DNA from: Brevundimonas variabilis | Lineage (GTDB): Bacteria; Pseudomonadota; Alphaproteobacteria; Caulobacterales; Caulobacteraceae | DNA: 64,000 nucleotides | Reading direction: 5' to 3' | Assembly: GCF_014199945.1 (NCBI RefSeq) | Contig: NZ_JACHOR010000001.1 | Coordinates: 682,001 to 746,000, forward strand | In this document: positions 11,235 to 19,389 of the stretch, piece after piece | Layout: the number at the start of each line of letters is the position of its first letter | Numbering within the stretch: the first letter of the stretch is position 1 | Notes under the pieces: model-generated | Told to the model about the DNA's origin: nothing | Database searches by the model: none | Seen by the model: the letters and a program-made list of their open reading frames with translations, nothing else | Program-made: the position numbers and the translations under genes

Positions 11235-11803
11235 CTGCGGCGCTTGAGGGTCACATAGATGGCCCCGTCGCCGCCGTGGCGGCGGGCTGCTGCGGCAAAA
11301 CCGGAGACCACGCCCCGAAGCCCCGGTCCCTGCAGCCATTCGTGAACCGAGGCGCGGATAACGCCGGTGCCACCGCGCCTCCCCTGTCCGGTGATGACGA
11401 GGACGGCGCGGTAATCGCGGGCCTGTGCGCCCATCAGGAAGGCCGTCAGCGCATCCTGGGCCTGGAAGCGGCCATAGCCATGCAGGTCGATCCGCGCCTC
11501 GATCGGATCGCGCTCCCGCGACAGGCGGCGCTGACGCCGGGGCTCAAGAACCTCCGGGATCGAGCGGGATGGGGTCTGGGGCGACGGCGCTGCGGCCCTG
11601 GTGAAAGAAGGCGGCACGGAGCCTGGCCGGGGCTTGGCGACGGGGGTCGTTTTCGGGGTCAGGGGCACAGCGGGATCGGCCGGGGTGGCCATGTCGAGCA
11701 TGACGCGCGGGGCCTTGCGCGATTTCGGTGGGGTGACCGAGCCGGTGACCCGGGCCCAGATGCGACGATCGTCCGGCGAGAGGTCTCGGGGGGGCCGCGC
11801 CAT
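11231..11803 (-). CDS. Smr/MutS2 C-terminal domain protein
   Basis: 190 residues. The N-terminal half is a basic, Pro-rich, probably disordered region. The C-terminal half (from about residue 100) is a Smr domain: ARIDLHGYGRFQAQDAL carries the DLHG motif, VLVITGQGRRGGTGVIR the TGxG motif, and a VSGF segment follows. Smr domains are nucleases acting on branched DNA or RNA; the cellular role of the stand-alone alphaproteobacterial form is not settled. The ATG at 11803 lies two bases after the stop of the XRE gene, so it is translated behind it. Its TAG stop overlaps the SDR gene's stop within one CTAG. Confidence 0.9.
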   Translation of the reverse strand: MARPPRDLSPDDRRIWARVTGSVTPPKSRKAPRVMLDMATPADPAVPLTPKTTPVAKPRPGSVPPSFTRAAAPSPQTPSRSIPEVLEPRRQRRLSRERDPIEARIDLHGYGRFQAQDALTAFLMGAQARDYRAVLVITGQGRRGGTGVIRASVHEWLQGPGLRGVVSGFAAAARRHGGDGAIYVTLKRRS

Positions 11804-11805
11804 TC

Positions 11806-12036
11806 TCAGCCTTCGACGCCGGGATCCTGGGGTCCGGGCTCCCAGACCAGAAGATCGCCGGGCTGGCAGTCCAGCTCGCGGCACAGGGCGTCCAGGGTGG
11901 TGAACCGCACGGCCCGCGCCTTGCCGGTCTTCAGGATCGACAGATTGGCCAGGGTCACGCCCACGCGATCGGCCAGCTCGGTCAGCGACATGCGCCGTTC
12001 GAGCAGGATACGGTCAAGCTGGACGCGAATGGCCAT
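11806..12036 (-). CDS. XRE-family helix-turn-helix regulator (YozG-like)
   Basis: 76 residues, a single Cro/CI-type HTH: LDRILLERRMSLTELADRVG then VTLANLSILKTGKARAVRF, followed by LDALCRELDCQPGDLLVW, the usual helix 4-5 ending of YozG-type regulators. Such small regulators are commonly encoded beside DUF2975 membrane proteins, as here (the DUF2975 gene lies 87 bp upstream on the same strand). The pair may form a membrane-linked regulatory unit, but its signal and targets are unknown. Two bases separate its stop from the Smr start. Confidence 0.9.
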   Translation of the reverse strand: MAIRVQLDRILLERRMSLTELADRVGVTLANLSILKTGKARAVRFTTLDALCRELDCQPGDLLVWEPGPQDPGVEG

Positions 12037-12123
12037 GACAGGGTCTCTAGACGGCCAGGCCGCGATCGAAAAGGTCGGGGCATTCGGCCTGACGGCCCCT
12101 GCCCGGCGCGCACGGTGAAACCT

Positions 12124-12711
12124 TCATATCGTCAGCTCGGCCTCATGACGAAGCCGCGCGCCCTCCTTGAAGACCTCGGCCAGGACGAAGACGACGAGAA
12201 CGGAGAAGATCGGCGTCAGCATTTCGCTGAAGCCAGGATCGGGGATGGAAGGAATCAGGCCCTGGGCGACGGCGACACCGACAGTCACGACCGTCAGGGT
12301 CAGTCCGATCTGGCGCAGGCGGCGCACATTCTCGGGCCGGAAGGGGTCGCCCTGGGTCAGGGTCCGGAAGATCTGCCGCAGATTGCGCAGGATCAGCAGG
12401 AAGCCGCCAAAATAGGCCGAGGTCGCCCCCAGCCCGAACAGGATCAGGGTCCGGGTGATCGGCACCTCGCGCGCCGCATCGCCGGTGCCCTCGACATAGG
12501 TCTGGCCTTCCAGCGGTCCGGTCAGGGGGACGAAGATGGCCGCTACGAAGGCCAGCAGCAAAATGCCGGTGATGAGCATCAGAAGCACATAGGCCACATC
12601 CAGCGCGATCTTCAGCAGGCTGGAAACCGATCCGGGTCCAAGCGTGCGAAACAGCGGCACGGTCCGGAAGGGGGCGCTTATCCCGAGGGGCTTCAGGGTC
12701 GGGAGGCGCAT
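12124..12711 (-). CDS. DUF2975 membrane protein
   Basis: 195 residues with four hydrophobic segments (about 35-60, 88-108, 133-152 and 163-180). The pattern fits DUF2975: a helix pair, an extracytoplasmic loop (PLEGQTYVEGTGDAAREVP), then RNLRQIFRTLTQGDPFRPENVRRLRQIG, the conserved cytoplasmic linker of the family. Function is unknown, but the family is repeatedly found beside YozG-type HTH regulators like the gene downstream. First gene of the DUF2975-XRE-Smr unit. Confidence 0.85.
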   Translation of the reverse strand: MRLPTLKPLGISAPFRTVPLFRTLGPGSVSSLLKIALDVAYVLLMLITGILLLAFVAAIFVPLTGPLEGQTYVEGTGDAAREVPITRTLILFGLGATSAYFGGFLLILRNLRQIFRTLTQGDPFRPENVRRLRQIGLTLTVVTVGVAVAQGLIPSIPDPGFSEMLTPIFSVLVVFVLAEVFKEGARLRHEAELTI

Positions 12712-12845
12712 GGGTCTCTCAGTTCAGGACCGGAAGGGGTCGGGACCGCGCGGGCATCAACGGGTGCCTCACGCAGTCCTATTCATCACCGTCTTAAGGC
12801 CCAAGGTCAAAGCTCCGGTTGAGGGGCGGTCGCGATAGTCTCGCT

Positions 12846-12888
12846 GCGACGCGGTCATCTTCGCCCGGATCATGGGCGACCGCGTCGC
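12846..12888 (-). terminator. Two-tier hairpin after the 38-codon gene
   Basis: GCGACGCGG pairs with CCGCGTCGC (12846-12854 with 12880-12888), and inside it TCGCCC pairs with GGGCGA. The structure lies 20 bp past the stop of the small membrane-peptide gene on the minus strand. It is very stable but lacks a T-run. A transcript end or a 3' stabilising structure is likely. Nothing else was recognised in 12712-12907. Confidence 0.4.
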
Positions 12889-12907
12889 GAGCATCGTGCC
12901 CTTCAAA

Positions 12908-13024
12908 TCAGAAGCCCTGGACCAGGATGGCGATCAGGGCGGTCGGGAGGGCGGCCAGAAGGGCAGCGTTGACCAGGGTCGTACCAACCTTGTCCATCCA
13001 CATCGAGGCGTTCATCGTGTTCAT
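12908..13024 (-). CDS. 38-residue membrane peptide
   Basis: Short gene with a strong ribosome site (AGGAG seven bases before the ATG at 13024). The product starts MNTMNASMWMDKVGTTL and continues as one hydrophobic helix (about residues 15-35, rich in Ala/Leu/Ile) ending VQGF. The N-terminus has four Met in ten residues. No known family was recognised. The good Shine-Dalgarno, clean hydrophobic pattern and downstream hairpin argue that it is real and not chance. It is divergent from rdgB. It could be a small regulator of a membrane complex or a toxin-like peptide; neither is shown. Confidence 0.65.
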   Translation of the reverse strand: MNTMNASMWMDKVGTTLVNAALLAALPTALIAILVQGF

Positions 13025-13171
13025 CGTCGTTCTCCTGTTTGAGGGTCATTTATTGCCCTCTTGGTTATGGCCGCGATATGAAGATTGCGTTTAACCTGCG
13101 ATCTCCTGAACGGTGCGACCCCCCGTTCTTGAGTTCATAGATAGGACGTGCTTGTCGCGAAATCACGTTAC

Positions 13172-13188
13172 ATATCGTTTAACGATAT
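13172..13188. promoter_or_regulatory. Operator-like 17-bp AT-rich palindrome upstream of rdgB
   Basis: ATATCGTT and AACGATAT are perfect inverted arms around one T. They lie in an unusually AT-rich stretch (about 13160-13210) of an otherwise very GC-rich window. The site is 41 bp before the rdgB start and about 150 bp upstream of the divergent 38-codon gene. Symmetry, spacing and composition suggest binding by a dimeric regulator. I cannot name the regulator. Confidence 0.5.
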
Positions 13189-13229
13189 TAAACTTTTGCA
13201 ACCAAATGAAACAGCGGTAAGGTAGCGGG

Positions 13230-13832
13230 ATGAAACTCAGGCTGATCAAGGGGATGCGGCTTCTGGCGGCGACCCATAATCCGGGCAAGGCGCGCGAAAT
13301 CGCCGCCCTCCTGGACGGGCATTTCGATGTCGTGAGCGCCGATTCCGTCGGCCTGCCGGAGCCGGACGAGACGGAAACCACCTTTACCGGCAACGCCATG
13401 CTGAAGGCACGCCATGCGGCGGACCGGTCAGGACTCGTATCTCTGGCCGACGATTCCGGGCTGTCGATCGCCGCGCTGGACGGGGCACCGGGCATCTTTT
13501 CCGCGCGCTGGGGCGGGCCGGACAAGGATTTCGGCCTCGCCATGAGCAAGGTCGAACAGCGATTGGAAGACATCGGCGCGACCGACCGGCGTGCCTGGTT
13601 CACCTCCGCCCTCGCTGTCGCCTGGCCGGACGGTCCCTGTGTGGTCGTCGAGGGTCAGGTCCATGGGTCCGTGACCTTCCCCCCGCGCGGCGATCGTGGC
13701 TTCGGCTATGATCCGATCTTCATCCCCGAGGGCGGACGCCTGACCTTTGGCGAGATGGACCCGGTCGAAAAGGACGCCATGAGCCACCGGGCCTGGGCGT
13801 TCGAGAAGCTGAAGGCTGCCCTGATTGACTGA
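13230..13832 (+). CDS. rdgB: Non-canonical purine NTP pyrophosphatase (RdgB/HAM1)
   Basis: 200 residues; hydrolyses ITP, dITP and XTP to monophosphates, keeping deaminated purines out of nucleic acids. Motifs are ATHNPGKAREI (substrate-binding loop), LADDSGLSIAALDGAPGIFSAR (metal-binding Asp pair), GDRGFGYDPIF, and MSHRAWAF with the conserved SHR. The ATG at 13230 has AAGG seven bases upstream; the internal ATG at 13254 lacks proper spacing. It overlaps hemW by eight bases. In many alphaproteobacteria rph precedes rdgB directly, but here rph lies about 1.6 kb away on the other strand. Confidence 0.97.
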   Translation: MKLRLIKGMRLLAATHNPGKAREIAALLDGHFDVVSADSVGLPEPDETETTFTGNAMLKARHAADRSGLVSLADDSGLSIAALDGAPGIFSARWGGPDKDFGLAMSKVEQRLEDIGATDRRAWFTSALAVAWPDGPCVVVEGQVHGSVTFPPRGDRGFGYDPIFIPEGGRLTFGEMDPVEKDAMSHRAWAFEKLKAALID

Positions 13833-15009
13833 TCCGGAGGGCCTGGCCCCGGCGGACCCGCTCGATCCCGGCGGAGCGGTCGGGGTCTATGTCCACTGGC
13901 CCTATTGCGCGCGCATCTGCCCCTATTGCGACTTCAATGTCGTGCGCGATAGCGGCCGGACGCTTGAGCAGACCGCGCTCATCGAGGCCATCATCGCCGA
14001 TCTGTATGCTCAGGCGCGGAGGATCGGGCCCAGACCGCTGGCCTCGATCTTTCTGGGCGGGGGAACGCCGTCTCTGATGCCGCCCGAGGCTGTCGCCCGC
14101 GTGATTGCGGCCATTCAGGATGCCTTTGTTGTTTCCGGCCCGGTCGAGATCACACTGGAGGCCAATCCGACCGATGCCGAGGCAGCCCATTTCTCGGCCC
14201 TGGCTGCGGCCGGGATCAACCGGCTGTCGCTGGGAGTGCAGTCTCTGGACGACGCCGCCCTGAAATTCCTGGGTCGCAATCATGACGGGGCGGAAGCGCG
14301 ACGGGCCATCAGCCTGGCAGCCCGGTCTTTCACACGACTGTCGATCGATCTGATCTATGCCCGCCCCGACCAGACCGTGGCCGACTGGACGCAGGAACTT
14401 GAAGGTGCCGTCGATCTGGGGTTCGAGCACATCTCGCCCTACCAGCTGACCATCAATCCCGGAACGGCCTTCGGTCGCGCCGAAGCCCGAGGCACGCTGG
14501 TGCTGCCTGACGAGGACGGGGCCGCCGACCTGTACGAGACGACCCAGGGCGTGCTGGAGCAGGCCGGGTTCGACGCCTATGAGGTGTCCAACCATGCGCG
14601 AGGCGTGACGGCTCGCTCGGCGCACAATCTCCACGTCTGGCGCGGCGGCGACTATCTGGGTCTTGGTCCCGGCGCGCATGGGCGCCTGACGCTAGACGGT
14701 CACCGGACGGCGACCGTGGGACACCGGGCCATCAGGGACTATGTCGCAGGCGTTGCCGCCGGCACGCCCTGGTCGGAGCAGGAGCCGATGGATGCGACCG
14801 GTGCCGCCGAAGAGCGGATTCTGCTGGGCCTCCGTACCGTCGAAGGCGTGGCCAGCACAGTATTCCAGGCCCTGTCTTTGAGCCCCGACGATGGCCCGAT
14901 GGCCGATCTGATCGATGAGGGCTTTCTGAGACTGGAGAAGGGGCGTGTAGTTGCAACCCCGCGCGGGCGACCGGTGCTGGATGCCGTGCTGGGTCGTCTA
15001 CTGACCTGA
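13825..15009 (+). CDS. hemW: HemW-type radical SAM heme chaperone
   Basis: 394 residues. The radical-SAM cluster motif is CARICPYC (CX3CX2C) in VHWPYCARICPYCDF, followed by FLGGGTPSLMPP and LSLGVQSLDDAALKFLGR, typical of the HemN-like family. The lengths and motifs fit HemW, which binds heme and delivers it to membrane targets; these proteins were formerly annotated as oxygen-independent coproporphyrinogen oxidase. It begins with TTG inside the last codons of rdgB, so it is coupled to it. It converges with the DUF7079 gene with a 12-bp overlap. Confidence 0.93.
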   Translation: MTDPEGLAPADPLDPGGAVGVYVHWPYCARICPYCDFNVVRDSGRTLEQTALIEAIIADLYAQARRIGPRPLASIFLGGGTPSLMPPEAVARVIAAIQDAFVVSGPVEITLEANPTDAEAAHFSALAAAGINRLSLGVQSLDDAALKFLGRNHDGAEARRAISLAARSFTRLSIDLIYARPDQTVADWTQELEGAVDLGFEHISPYQLTINPGTAFGRAEARGTLVLPDEDGAADLYETTQGVLEQAGFDAYEVSNHARGVTARSAHNLHVWRGGDYLGLGPGAHGRLTLDGHRTATVGHRAIRDYVAGVAAGTPWSEQEPMDATGAAEERILLGLRTVEGVASTVFQALSLSPDDGPMADLIDEGFLRLEKGRVVATPRGRPVLDAVLGRLLT

Positions 15010-15396
15010 GCGCGCCCGCATCGCAGCCTCAAGCCGGACCCAGTCCCGGCGAAGAACGGCGCGACGGACGGGCGTCAGCAGGACGTGATCCATGACGCGT
15101 GACACGGGGCCGCGCCGCATGGCCAAGAGAACCCTTTCACGAACGAAGGTCGGGTCGAAGCCAGCCCACTCTCCGGCAATGGACAGAAGATTGGAACCCA
15201 GGGCGGGCAGGACCTCGGTCTCGAGGATCGTCCGCGTCTCGGCCGGCGAGAAGCCGGCATTCATCGCGGTGCGGGCGATCCAGTCAAAGGTCTCCGGCTG
15301 GAGTTCCATATCCAGGAACAGATCACTCAGCGCCTGCCAGAGCGGCTCCCGGCGGGCGACGTCCGTCTCGGTCAGGGCTTCCCGGGACCCGGGCAC
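14998..15396 (-). CDS. Small soluble protein, probably DUF7079 family
   Basis: 132 residues, mostly helical, no signal peptide. The segment DVARREPLWQALSDLFLDMEL followed by an ALGSNLLSIAGEWAGFD region resembles what I know of DUF7079 proteins; this assignment is from memory of the pattern. No enzymatic motif is visible. Its start lies five bases downstream of the rph stop on the same strand, so it is probably co-transcribed with rph. Its last four codons overlap the 3' end of hemW. Confidence 0.7.
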   Translation of the reverse strand: MPGSREALTETDVARREPLWQALSDLFLDMELQPETFDWIARTAMNAGFSPAETRTILETEVLPALGSNLLSIAGEWAGFDPTFVRERVLLAMRRGPVSRVMDHVLLTPVRRAVLRRDWVRLEAAMRARSGQ

Positions 15397-15401
15397 GCGG
15401 G

Positions 15402-16133
15402 TCAGCCCCGGGCGAGGGCCGCGTCCACCGCCGCCTTCTGCATCACGAACAGATCCTGGCAGCCGCCGTGGGCCAGGGCGAACAGGCGGTCGAACTCATC
15501 GCGGCTGAAGCCCCGCTTCTCGCCGGTGGCCTGGATCTCGACGATGGTGCCCGAACCGGTCAGGACGAAATTGCTGTCGGCCTCGGCATTGGAGTCTTCC
15601 TCATAGTCGAGGTCGAGGACCGGGACGTCATTGAAGACGCCACATGACACCGCCGCCACCTGGTCGAGGATCGGGTCGGCTTTCAGAACGCCCTCGGCCC
15701 GCAGATAGCCGAAGGCCGAGGCCATCGCGACCCAGGCGCCGGTGATGGCGGCCGTACGGGTGCCGCCATCGGCCTGGATGACGTCGCAATCCAGCACCAC
15801 CTGACGCTCGCCCAGGGCCTTCAGATCGACCACGGCGCGGAGCGAGCGGCCGATCAGCCGCTGGATTTCCTGTGTGCGCCCGGTCTGCTTGCCCGCTGCA
15901 GCCTCGCGCCGACCGCGTGTATGGGTCGCACGGGGCGGCATGCCGTATTCGGCGGTGACCCAGCCCTGACCCTTGCCACGCATCCAGCCGGGGACATTTT
16001 CCTCGACCGAAGCGGTGACCAGCACGCGCGTGTGGCCGAAGGACACAAGGCACGACCCCTCGGCATAGCGATTGATGCCGGTTTCCAGCGTAACGGCGCG
16101 GAGCTGTTCTGGGGTACGTTCGGAGGGGCGCAT
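15402..16133 (-). CDS. rph: Ribonuclease PH
   Basis: 243 residues; phosphate-dependent 3'-5' exoribonuclease trimming tRNA 3' ends. Family landmarks are [19 protein letters not shown] at the N-terminus, [37 protein letters not shown] (with the Arg essential for phosphate binding), [20 protein letters not shown] and [21 protein letters not shown]. The start is ATG 16133 with AAGGA eight bases upstream; the frame extends 45 codons further but only into antisense of the acetyltransferase gene. It is divergent from the GNAT-hrcA-grpE operon with a 45-bp gap. Confidence 0.97.
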   Translation of the reverse strand: MRPSERTPEQLRAVTLETGINRYAEGSCLVSFGHTRVLVTASVEENVPGWMRGKGQGWVTAEYGMPPRATHTRGRREAAAGKQTGRTQEIQRLIGRSLRAVVDLKALGERQVVLDCDVIQADGGTRTAAITGAWVAMASAFGYLRAEGVLKADPILDQVAAVSCGVFNDVPVLDLDYEEDSNAEADSNFVLTGSGTIVEIQATGEKRGFSRDEFDRLFALAHGGCQDLFVMQKAAVDAALARG

Positions 16134-16142
16134 GATATGGTC

Positions 16143-16172
16143 CTTGGAGGCGGCAGGCGGGCTGCTTATCCT
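16143..16172 (+). promoter_or_regulatory. Possible promoter of the GNAT-hrcA-grpE operon
   Basis: CTTGGA (16143-16148) and TATCCT (16167-16172) are separated by 18 bp. The -35 box resembles the CTTG start of alphaproteobacterial heat-shock (RpoH) promoters. The predicted transcript start falls at or next to the ATG at 16179, so the message would be leaderless. This is an inference from weak consensus matches in a 45-bp gap that must contain the promoter. Confidence 0.3.
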
Positions 16173-16178
16173 GAAACC

Positions 16179-16724
16179 ATGGCCCTGTCCTCCATCCCGT
16201 CCGTATCCCTGCGCGCCGCAACCCTGATGGACGCAGCCCTGCTGGCCGAATGGGACCGTCAGCCGCACGTCATCGCCTGTTCAAGCGACGATCCCGAGAC
16301 CGAGGTGGCCTTTGGCGGGATCGAATGGGCCGAAGAGATCACGGACTCGGCCCATGACAGTCACTATGTGATCGCCGAAGTGGATAGCCAGCCCGTCGGG
16401 GTGATGCAGGTCTGTGATCCCCATACCGAACCGACCCATTACTGGGGCGAGATTGAGCCGGGGCTGAGGGCCATTGACATCTGGATCGGACCGCCTGAAT
16501 GGCTTGACCGCGGCGTCGGCACGCAGATGATGCGCCAGATGATCGACCGCTGTTTCGCCGAGGCCGGGGTCACCGCCATCGTGATCGACCCGCTCAACAC
16601 CAATGTCCGTGCGCACCGGTTCTATCGGCGACTGGGCTTCAGGGTCATCGAGCGGCGGATGTTCGAGGACGACGATTGTCTGGTCATGCGGCTGGAGAAG
16701 ACCGACTGGATCCCCGCGAAATGA
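16179..16724 (+). CDS. GNAT acetyltransferase resembling AAC(6') enzymes
   Basis: 181 residues, a single GNAT domain of the Acetyltransf_8 type. [19 protein letters not shown] is the acetyl-CoA pyrophosphate loop (motif A), and [20 protein letters not shown] matches the end of AAC(6')-Ib-like aminoglycoside acetyltransferases in layout. The substrate is unknown, and chromosomal relatives in Caulobacterales need not confer resistance. First gene of a tightly coupled operon: its TGA overlaps the hrcA ATG. The ATG at 16179 was chosen because the protein pattern starts there. Confidence 0.8.
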   Translation: MALSSIPSVSLRAATLMDAALLAEWDRQPHVIACSSDDPETEVAFGGIEWAEEITDSAHDSHYVIAEVDSQPVGVMQVCDPHTEPTHYWGEIEPGLRAIDIWIGPPEWLDRGVGTQMMRQMIDRCFAEAGVTAIVIDPLNTNVRAHRFYRRLGFRVIERRMFEDDDCLVMRLEKTDWIPAK

Positions 16725-17794
16725 GTTTGTTCGCCTCCCCCTCTGCACCCTTGTCCAGCCTCGACCAGCGCGCGCGCGACATCTTCCGCCGCATTGTCGA
16801 GACCTATCTGGAAACAGGCGAGCCCGTCGGCTCGCGCACCATTTCCAAGGGCGGAGTCCAGTTGTCGCCGGCCTCGATCCGCAACACGATGCAGGACCTG
16901 ACCCTGGCCGGGCTGCTGGCGGCACCCCACACCTCGGCGGGGCGCATCCCGACCCATGCGGGTTTGCGGCTGTTCGTCGACGGCTTTCTCGAGATCGGTG
17001 ACATCGGGACCGAGGAGCGCCGCGAGATCGACGCCCGGCTGGCTGGCAAGGGCCGGGGCTTCGACGAGGCGCTGGATGCCGCATCATCGCTGCTGTCCGG
17101 CCTGGCCGGCGGGGCCGGGATCGTGGCCTCGCCGGTCCGGGACGCGGGCGTCAAGCATGTCGAGTTCGTCGCGCTCGGAAATGATCAGGCCTTGGCCGTT
17201 CTGGTCGGGGATGATGGCACCGTCGAGAACCGGCTGATGCCGCTATCGGCGGGCGTGACACCCTCGACCCTGCAGGAGGCTTCGAACTTCCTCAATGCCC
17301 GGCTGAAGGGCCGCCCCCTGGCCGAGGCTCGCACCGAGATGCGGGCCGAACTGGATGCGGCGCGGCTGCAGTTGGACGCCGCTGCCGCGCGGCTGGTCGA
17401 GGACGGGCTGGCGGCCTGGTCCGGCGGACCGGATCGCGAGCGGTCGCTGATCGTCCGGGGCCGAGCCAATCTGCTGCAGAACCACGAGACGGCCGCCGAT
17501 CTGGAGCTGGTGCGGGTGCTGTTCGACGATCTGGAGCAGAAGGAACAACTCATCGGCCTGCTCGACGGGGTCAACGCCGCCCAGGGCGTGCGCATCTTCA
17601 TCGGCGCAGAAACACGGTTGTTTTCGTTATCGGGTTCCGCCGTGATCGCGGCGCCCTATATGAACGGTCGACAGCGGGTTCTGGGCGCCATCGGCGTCAT
17701 AGGCCCCGCGCGACTGAACTATGCCCGCATCATTCCGTTGGTGGACTATACCGCCCGGGTGCTGGGGCGAATGCTGGACGGACAGGACCATTGA
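16721..17794 (+). CDS. hrcA: Heat-inducible transcription repressor HrcA
   Basis: 357 residues; represses chaperone genes by binding CIRCE elements. The N-terminal winged helix is [20 protein letters not shown] followed by [10 protein letters not shown] and [36 protein letters not shown] is the diagnostic HrcA motif. The GAF-like central part and the [19 protein letters not shown] ending are also typical. It starts by ATGA overlap with the acetyltransferase and ends by TTGA overlap with grpE. No CIRCE inverted repeat (TTAGCACTC-N9-GAGTGCTAA) is visible near this operon, so its HrcA-regulated targets are presumably elsewhere. Confidence 0.96.
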   Translation: MSLFASPSAPLSSLDQRARDIFRRIVETYLETGEPVGSRTISKGGVQLSPASIRNTMQDLTLAGLLAAPHTSAGRIPTHAGLRLFVDGFLEIGDIGTEERREIDARLAGKGRGFDEALDAASSLLSGLAGGAGIVASPVRDAGVKHVEFVALGNDQALAVLVGDDGTVENRLMPLSAGVTPSTLQEASNFLNARLKGRPLAEARTEMRAELDAARLQLDAAAARLVEDGLAAWSGGPDRERSLIVRGRANLLQNHETAADLELVRVLFDDLEQKEQLIGLLDGVNAAQGVRIFIGAETRLFSLSGSAVIAAPYMNGRQRVLGAIGVIGPARLNYARIIPLVDYTARVLGRMLDGQDH

Positions 17795-18408
17795 GCGACA
17801 TTCACGATAGAGAACCCACCGACGCCGAGCTGAACGCCGAGGCCGGCCTCGACTCCGATCCCGACGATCTGGCTCCGCTGGATGCCATCATCGCCGAGCG
17901 CGACCAGTGGAAGGACCGGGCCTTGCGGGCGACGGCCGAGGCCGAGAACGTGCGCCGCCGCACCGAAACCCAGATGAACGACACGCGGGCCTTTGCCATC
18001 CAGCGGTTCGCGAAGGACCTGCTGGGCGTGGCCGACAATCTGGAAAGGGCCATTCAGGCCGCCCCCAAGGACGCCGATGGCGCAGCCGCGGGCCTGATCA
18101 CCGGTCTGGAAATGACCCAGGGGTCGCTGCTCCGCGCCTTCGAGTCCAATGGACTGAAGCGGGTCGCCCCTGAGGCGGGCGAGACCTTCGATCCGCACCT
18201 GCATCAGGCCATGATGGAACAGCCGTCGGACACGGTTCCGGGCGGCAGCGTGCTCCAGACCATGCAGGCGGGCTATGAGCTGTTCGGGCGGACCGTCCGG
18301 CCAGCCATGGTCATCGTGGCCGCCAAGGGCTCGGGTGCACAGGCCGCCGGTCAGGCCTATGCGACGCCGGATGCCGCCAATGGTGGAGCCTACGACAGCA
18401 AGGCCTGA
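17791..18408 (+). CDS. grpE: Nucleotide exchange factor GrpE
   Basis: 205 residues; co-chaperone releasing ADP from DnaK. An acidic N-terminus precedes a long coiled coil ([25 protein letters not shown]), then [37 protein letters not shown], and the beta domain with [17 protein letters not shown]. It starts with TTG, whose bases overlap the hrcA stop (TTGA). A strong terminator follows, so dnaK/dnaJ are not part of this operon. Confidence 0.96.
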   Translation: MSDIHDREPTDAELNAEAGLDSDPDDLAPLDAIIAERDQWKDRALRATAEAENVRRRTETQMNDTRAFAIQRFAKDLLGVADNLERAIQAAPKDADGAAAGLITGLEMTQGSLLRAFESNGLKRVAPEAGETFDPHLHQAMMEQPSDTVPGGSVLQTMQAGYELFGRTVRPAMVIVAAKGSGAQAAGQAYATPDAANGGAYDSKA

Positions 18409-18434
18409 GGCCAGGCCTGTCCGATTATCCGAAG

Positions 18435-18464
18435 GACCCGGTCGCCACGGCGGCCGGGTCTTTT
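18435..18464 (+). terminator. Intrinsic terminator after grpE
   Basis: An 11-bp stem from GACCCGG...CCGGGTC with one G-U pair and a 4-base loop (18435-18460), followed directly by TTTT. It lies 26 bp after the grpE stop and ends the GNAT-hrcA-grpE transcript. Confidence 0.85.
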
Positions 18465-18474
18465 CATGTCCGGA

Positions 18475-19380
18475 TCAGGCCGCGCGCCGGATTCCGCCCA
18501 TCAGGATCGACAGGAGGGTGCCCAGCGTCGCCGGCAGATCGGCCCGCGAGACCACGCGATCGACCATGCCCTTTTCCTGAAGGTACTCGGCCCGCTGGAA
18601 GCCCGGCGGAAGCTTCTCGCGGATCGTGGTCTCGATCACGCGTGGCCCGGCAAAACCGATCAGGGCCCCCGGCTCGGCCAGGTGGATGTCGCCGAGCATG
18701 GCATAGCTGGCGGTCACCCCGCCCGTGGTCGGATCGGTCAGGACCACGACATAGGGCAGTTGTGCCCGTTTCAGTTCCTGGATGGCCAGGGTGGTGCGGG
18801 CCATCTGCATAAGGCTGAGCGCACCCTCCTGCATGCGGGCCCCTCCGGCTGCGGTGAAGCAGACCAGCGGAACGCCACGGGCGATGGCCTCGCGGGCCGC
18901 CTTCACGAAGGCTTCGCCGGCGGCCATGCCCAGCGAACCGCCCATGAAGCTGAAGTCCTGAACGATCACCACCGCCGCGGTGCCGCCCACATGACCATAG
19001 CCGATGGCCATGGTGTCCTTGCGCCCCGCCGCCTTGCGCGCCTGGGCCAGCCGTTCACGATAGGGCTTGCCGTCCGAGAATTTCAGCGGGTCCTCAGGCA
19101 CGTCCGGCGTATCGATGGGCTCATACGCACTGCCGTCGAAGGTATACCCCAGCCGCTGGGGTGCGTTGATCCGCATGTGGCGGCCCGAGGGCGTGACCCA
19201 CAGTGCCGTCTCGAGATCCGGGCGGTACAGCATCTCGCCGCTGTCGGGATCCTTGACCCACAGATTGTCGGGCGTGTCGCGACGGCTGACGATCTTGCGG
19301 ACCCCGGGCGCAAAGCGGCTGAGCCAGCCACCCCGGCGTTCCTGGGGCTTGTCCGGAGTAGGTTTGTTCTTGTCGACCAT
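18475..19380 (-). CDS. accD: Acetyl-CoA carboxylase carboxyltransferase beta subunit
   Basis: 301 residues; with AccA it transfers carboxyl from biotin to acetyl-CoA, the first step of fatty acid synthesis. Crotonase-fold landmarks are GGTAAVVIVQDFSFMGGSLG, CFTAAGGARMQEGALSLMQM, TDPTTGGVTASYAMLGDIH and IGFAGPRVIE. The N-terminal segment LWVKDPDSGEMLYRPDLE aligns with the E. coli CX2C...CX2C zinc finger but has no cysteine, so the finger is lost here. It is the last gene of the trp block (9-bp gap after trpA). folC, its frequent neighbour, is not next; grpE converges instead. Confidence 0.97.
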   Translation of the reverse strand: MVDKNKPTPDKPQERRGGWLSRFAPGVRKIVSRRDTPDNLWVKDPDSGEMLYRPDLETALWVTPSGRHMRINAPQRLGYTFDGSAYEPIDTPDVPEDPLKFSDGKPYRERLAQARKAAGRKDTMAIGYGHVGGTAAVVIVQDFSFMGGSLGMAAGEAFVKAAREAIARGVPLVCFTAAGGARMQEGALSLMQMARTTLAIQELKRAQLPYVVVLTDPTTGGVTASYAMLGDIHLAEPGALIGFAGPRVIETTIREKLPPGFQRAEYLQEKGMVDRVVSRADLPATLGTLLSILMGGIRRAA

Positions 19381-19389
19381 GGCGACGCT

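Noticed and set aside
16134..16720. CIRCE element for HrcA autoregulation
   Set aside because: No TTAGCACTC-N9-GAGTGCTAA-like inverted repeat in the rph-GNAT gap or before hrcA.
16179..16724. Acquired aminoglycoside resistance gene
   Set aside because: The GNAT resembles AAC(6') enzymes, but it lies in a core operon with no mobile elements and host-like composition; the resistance label is unsupported.
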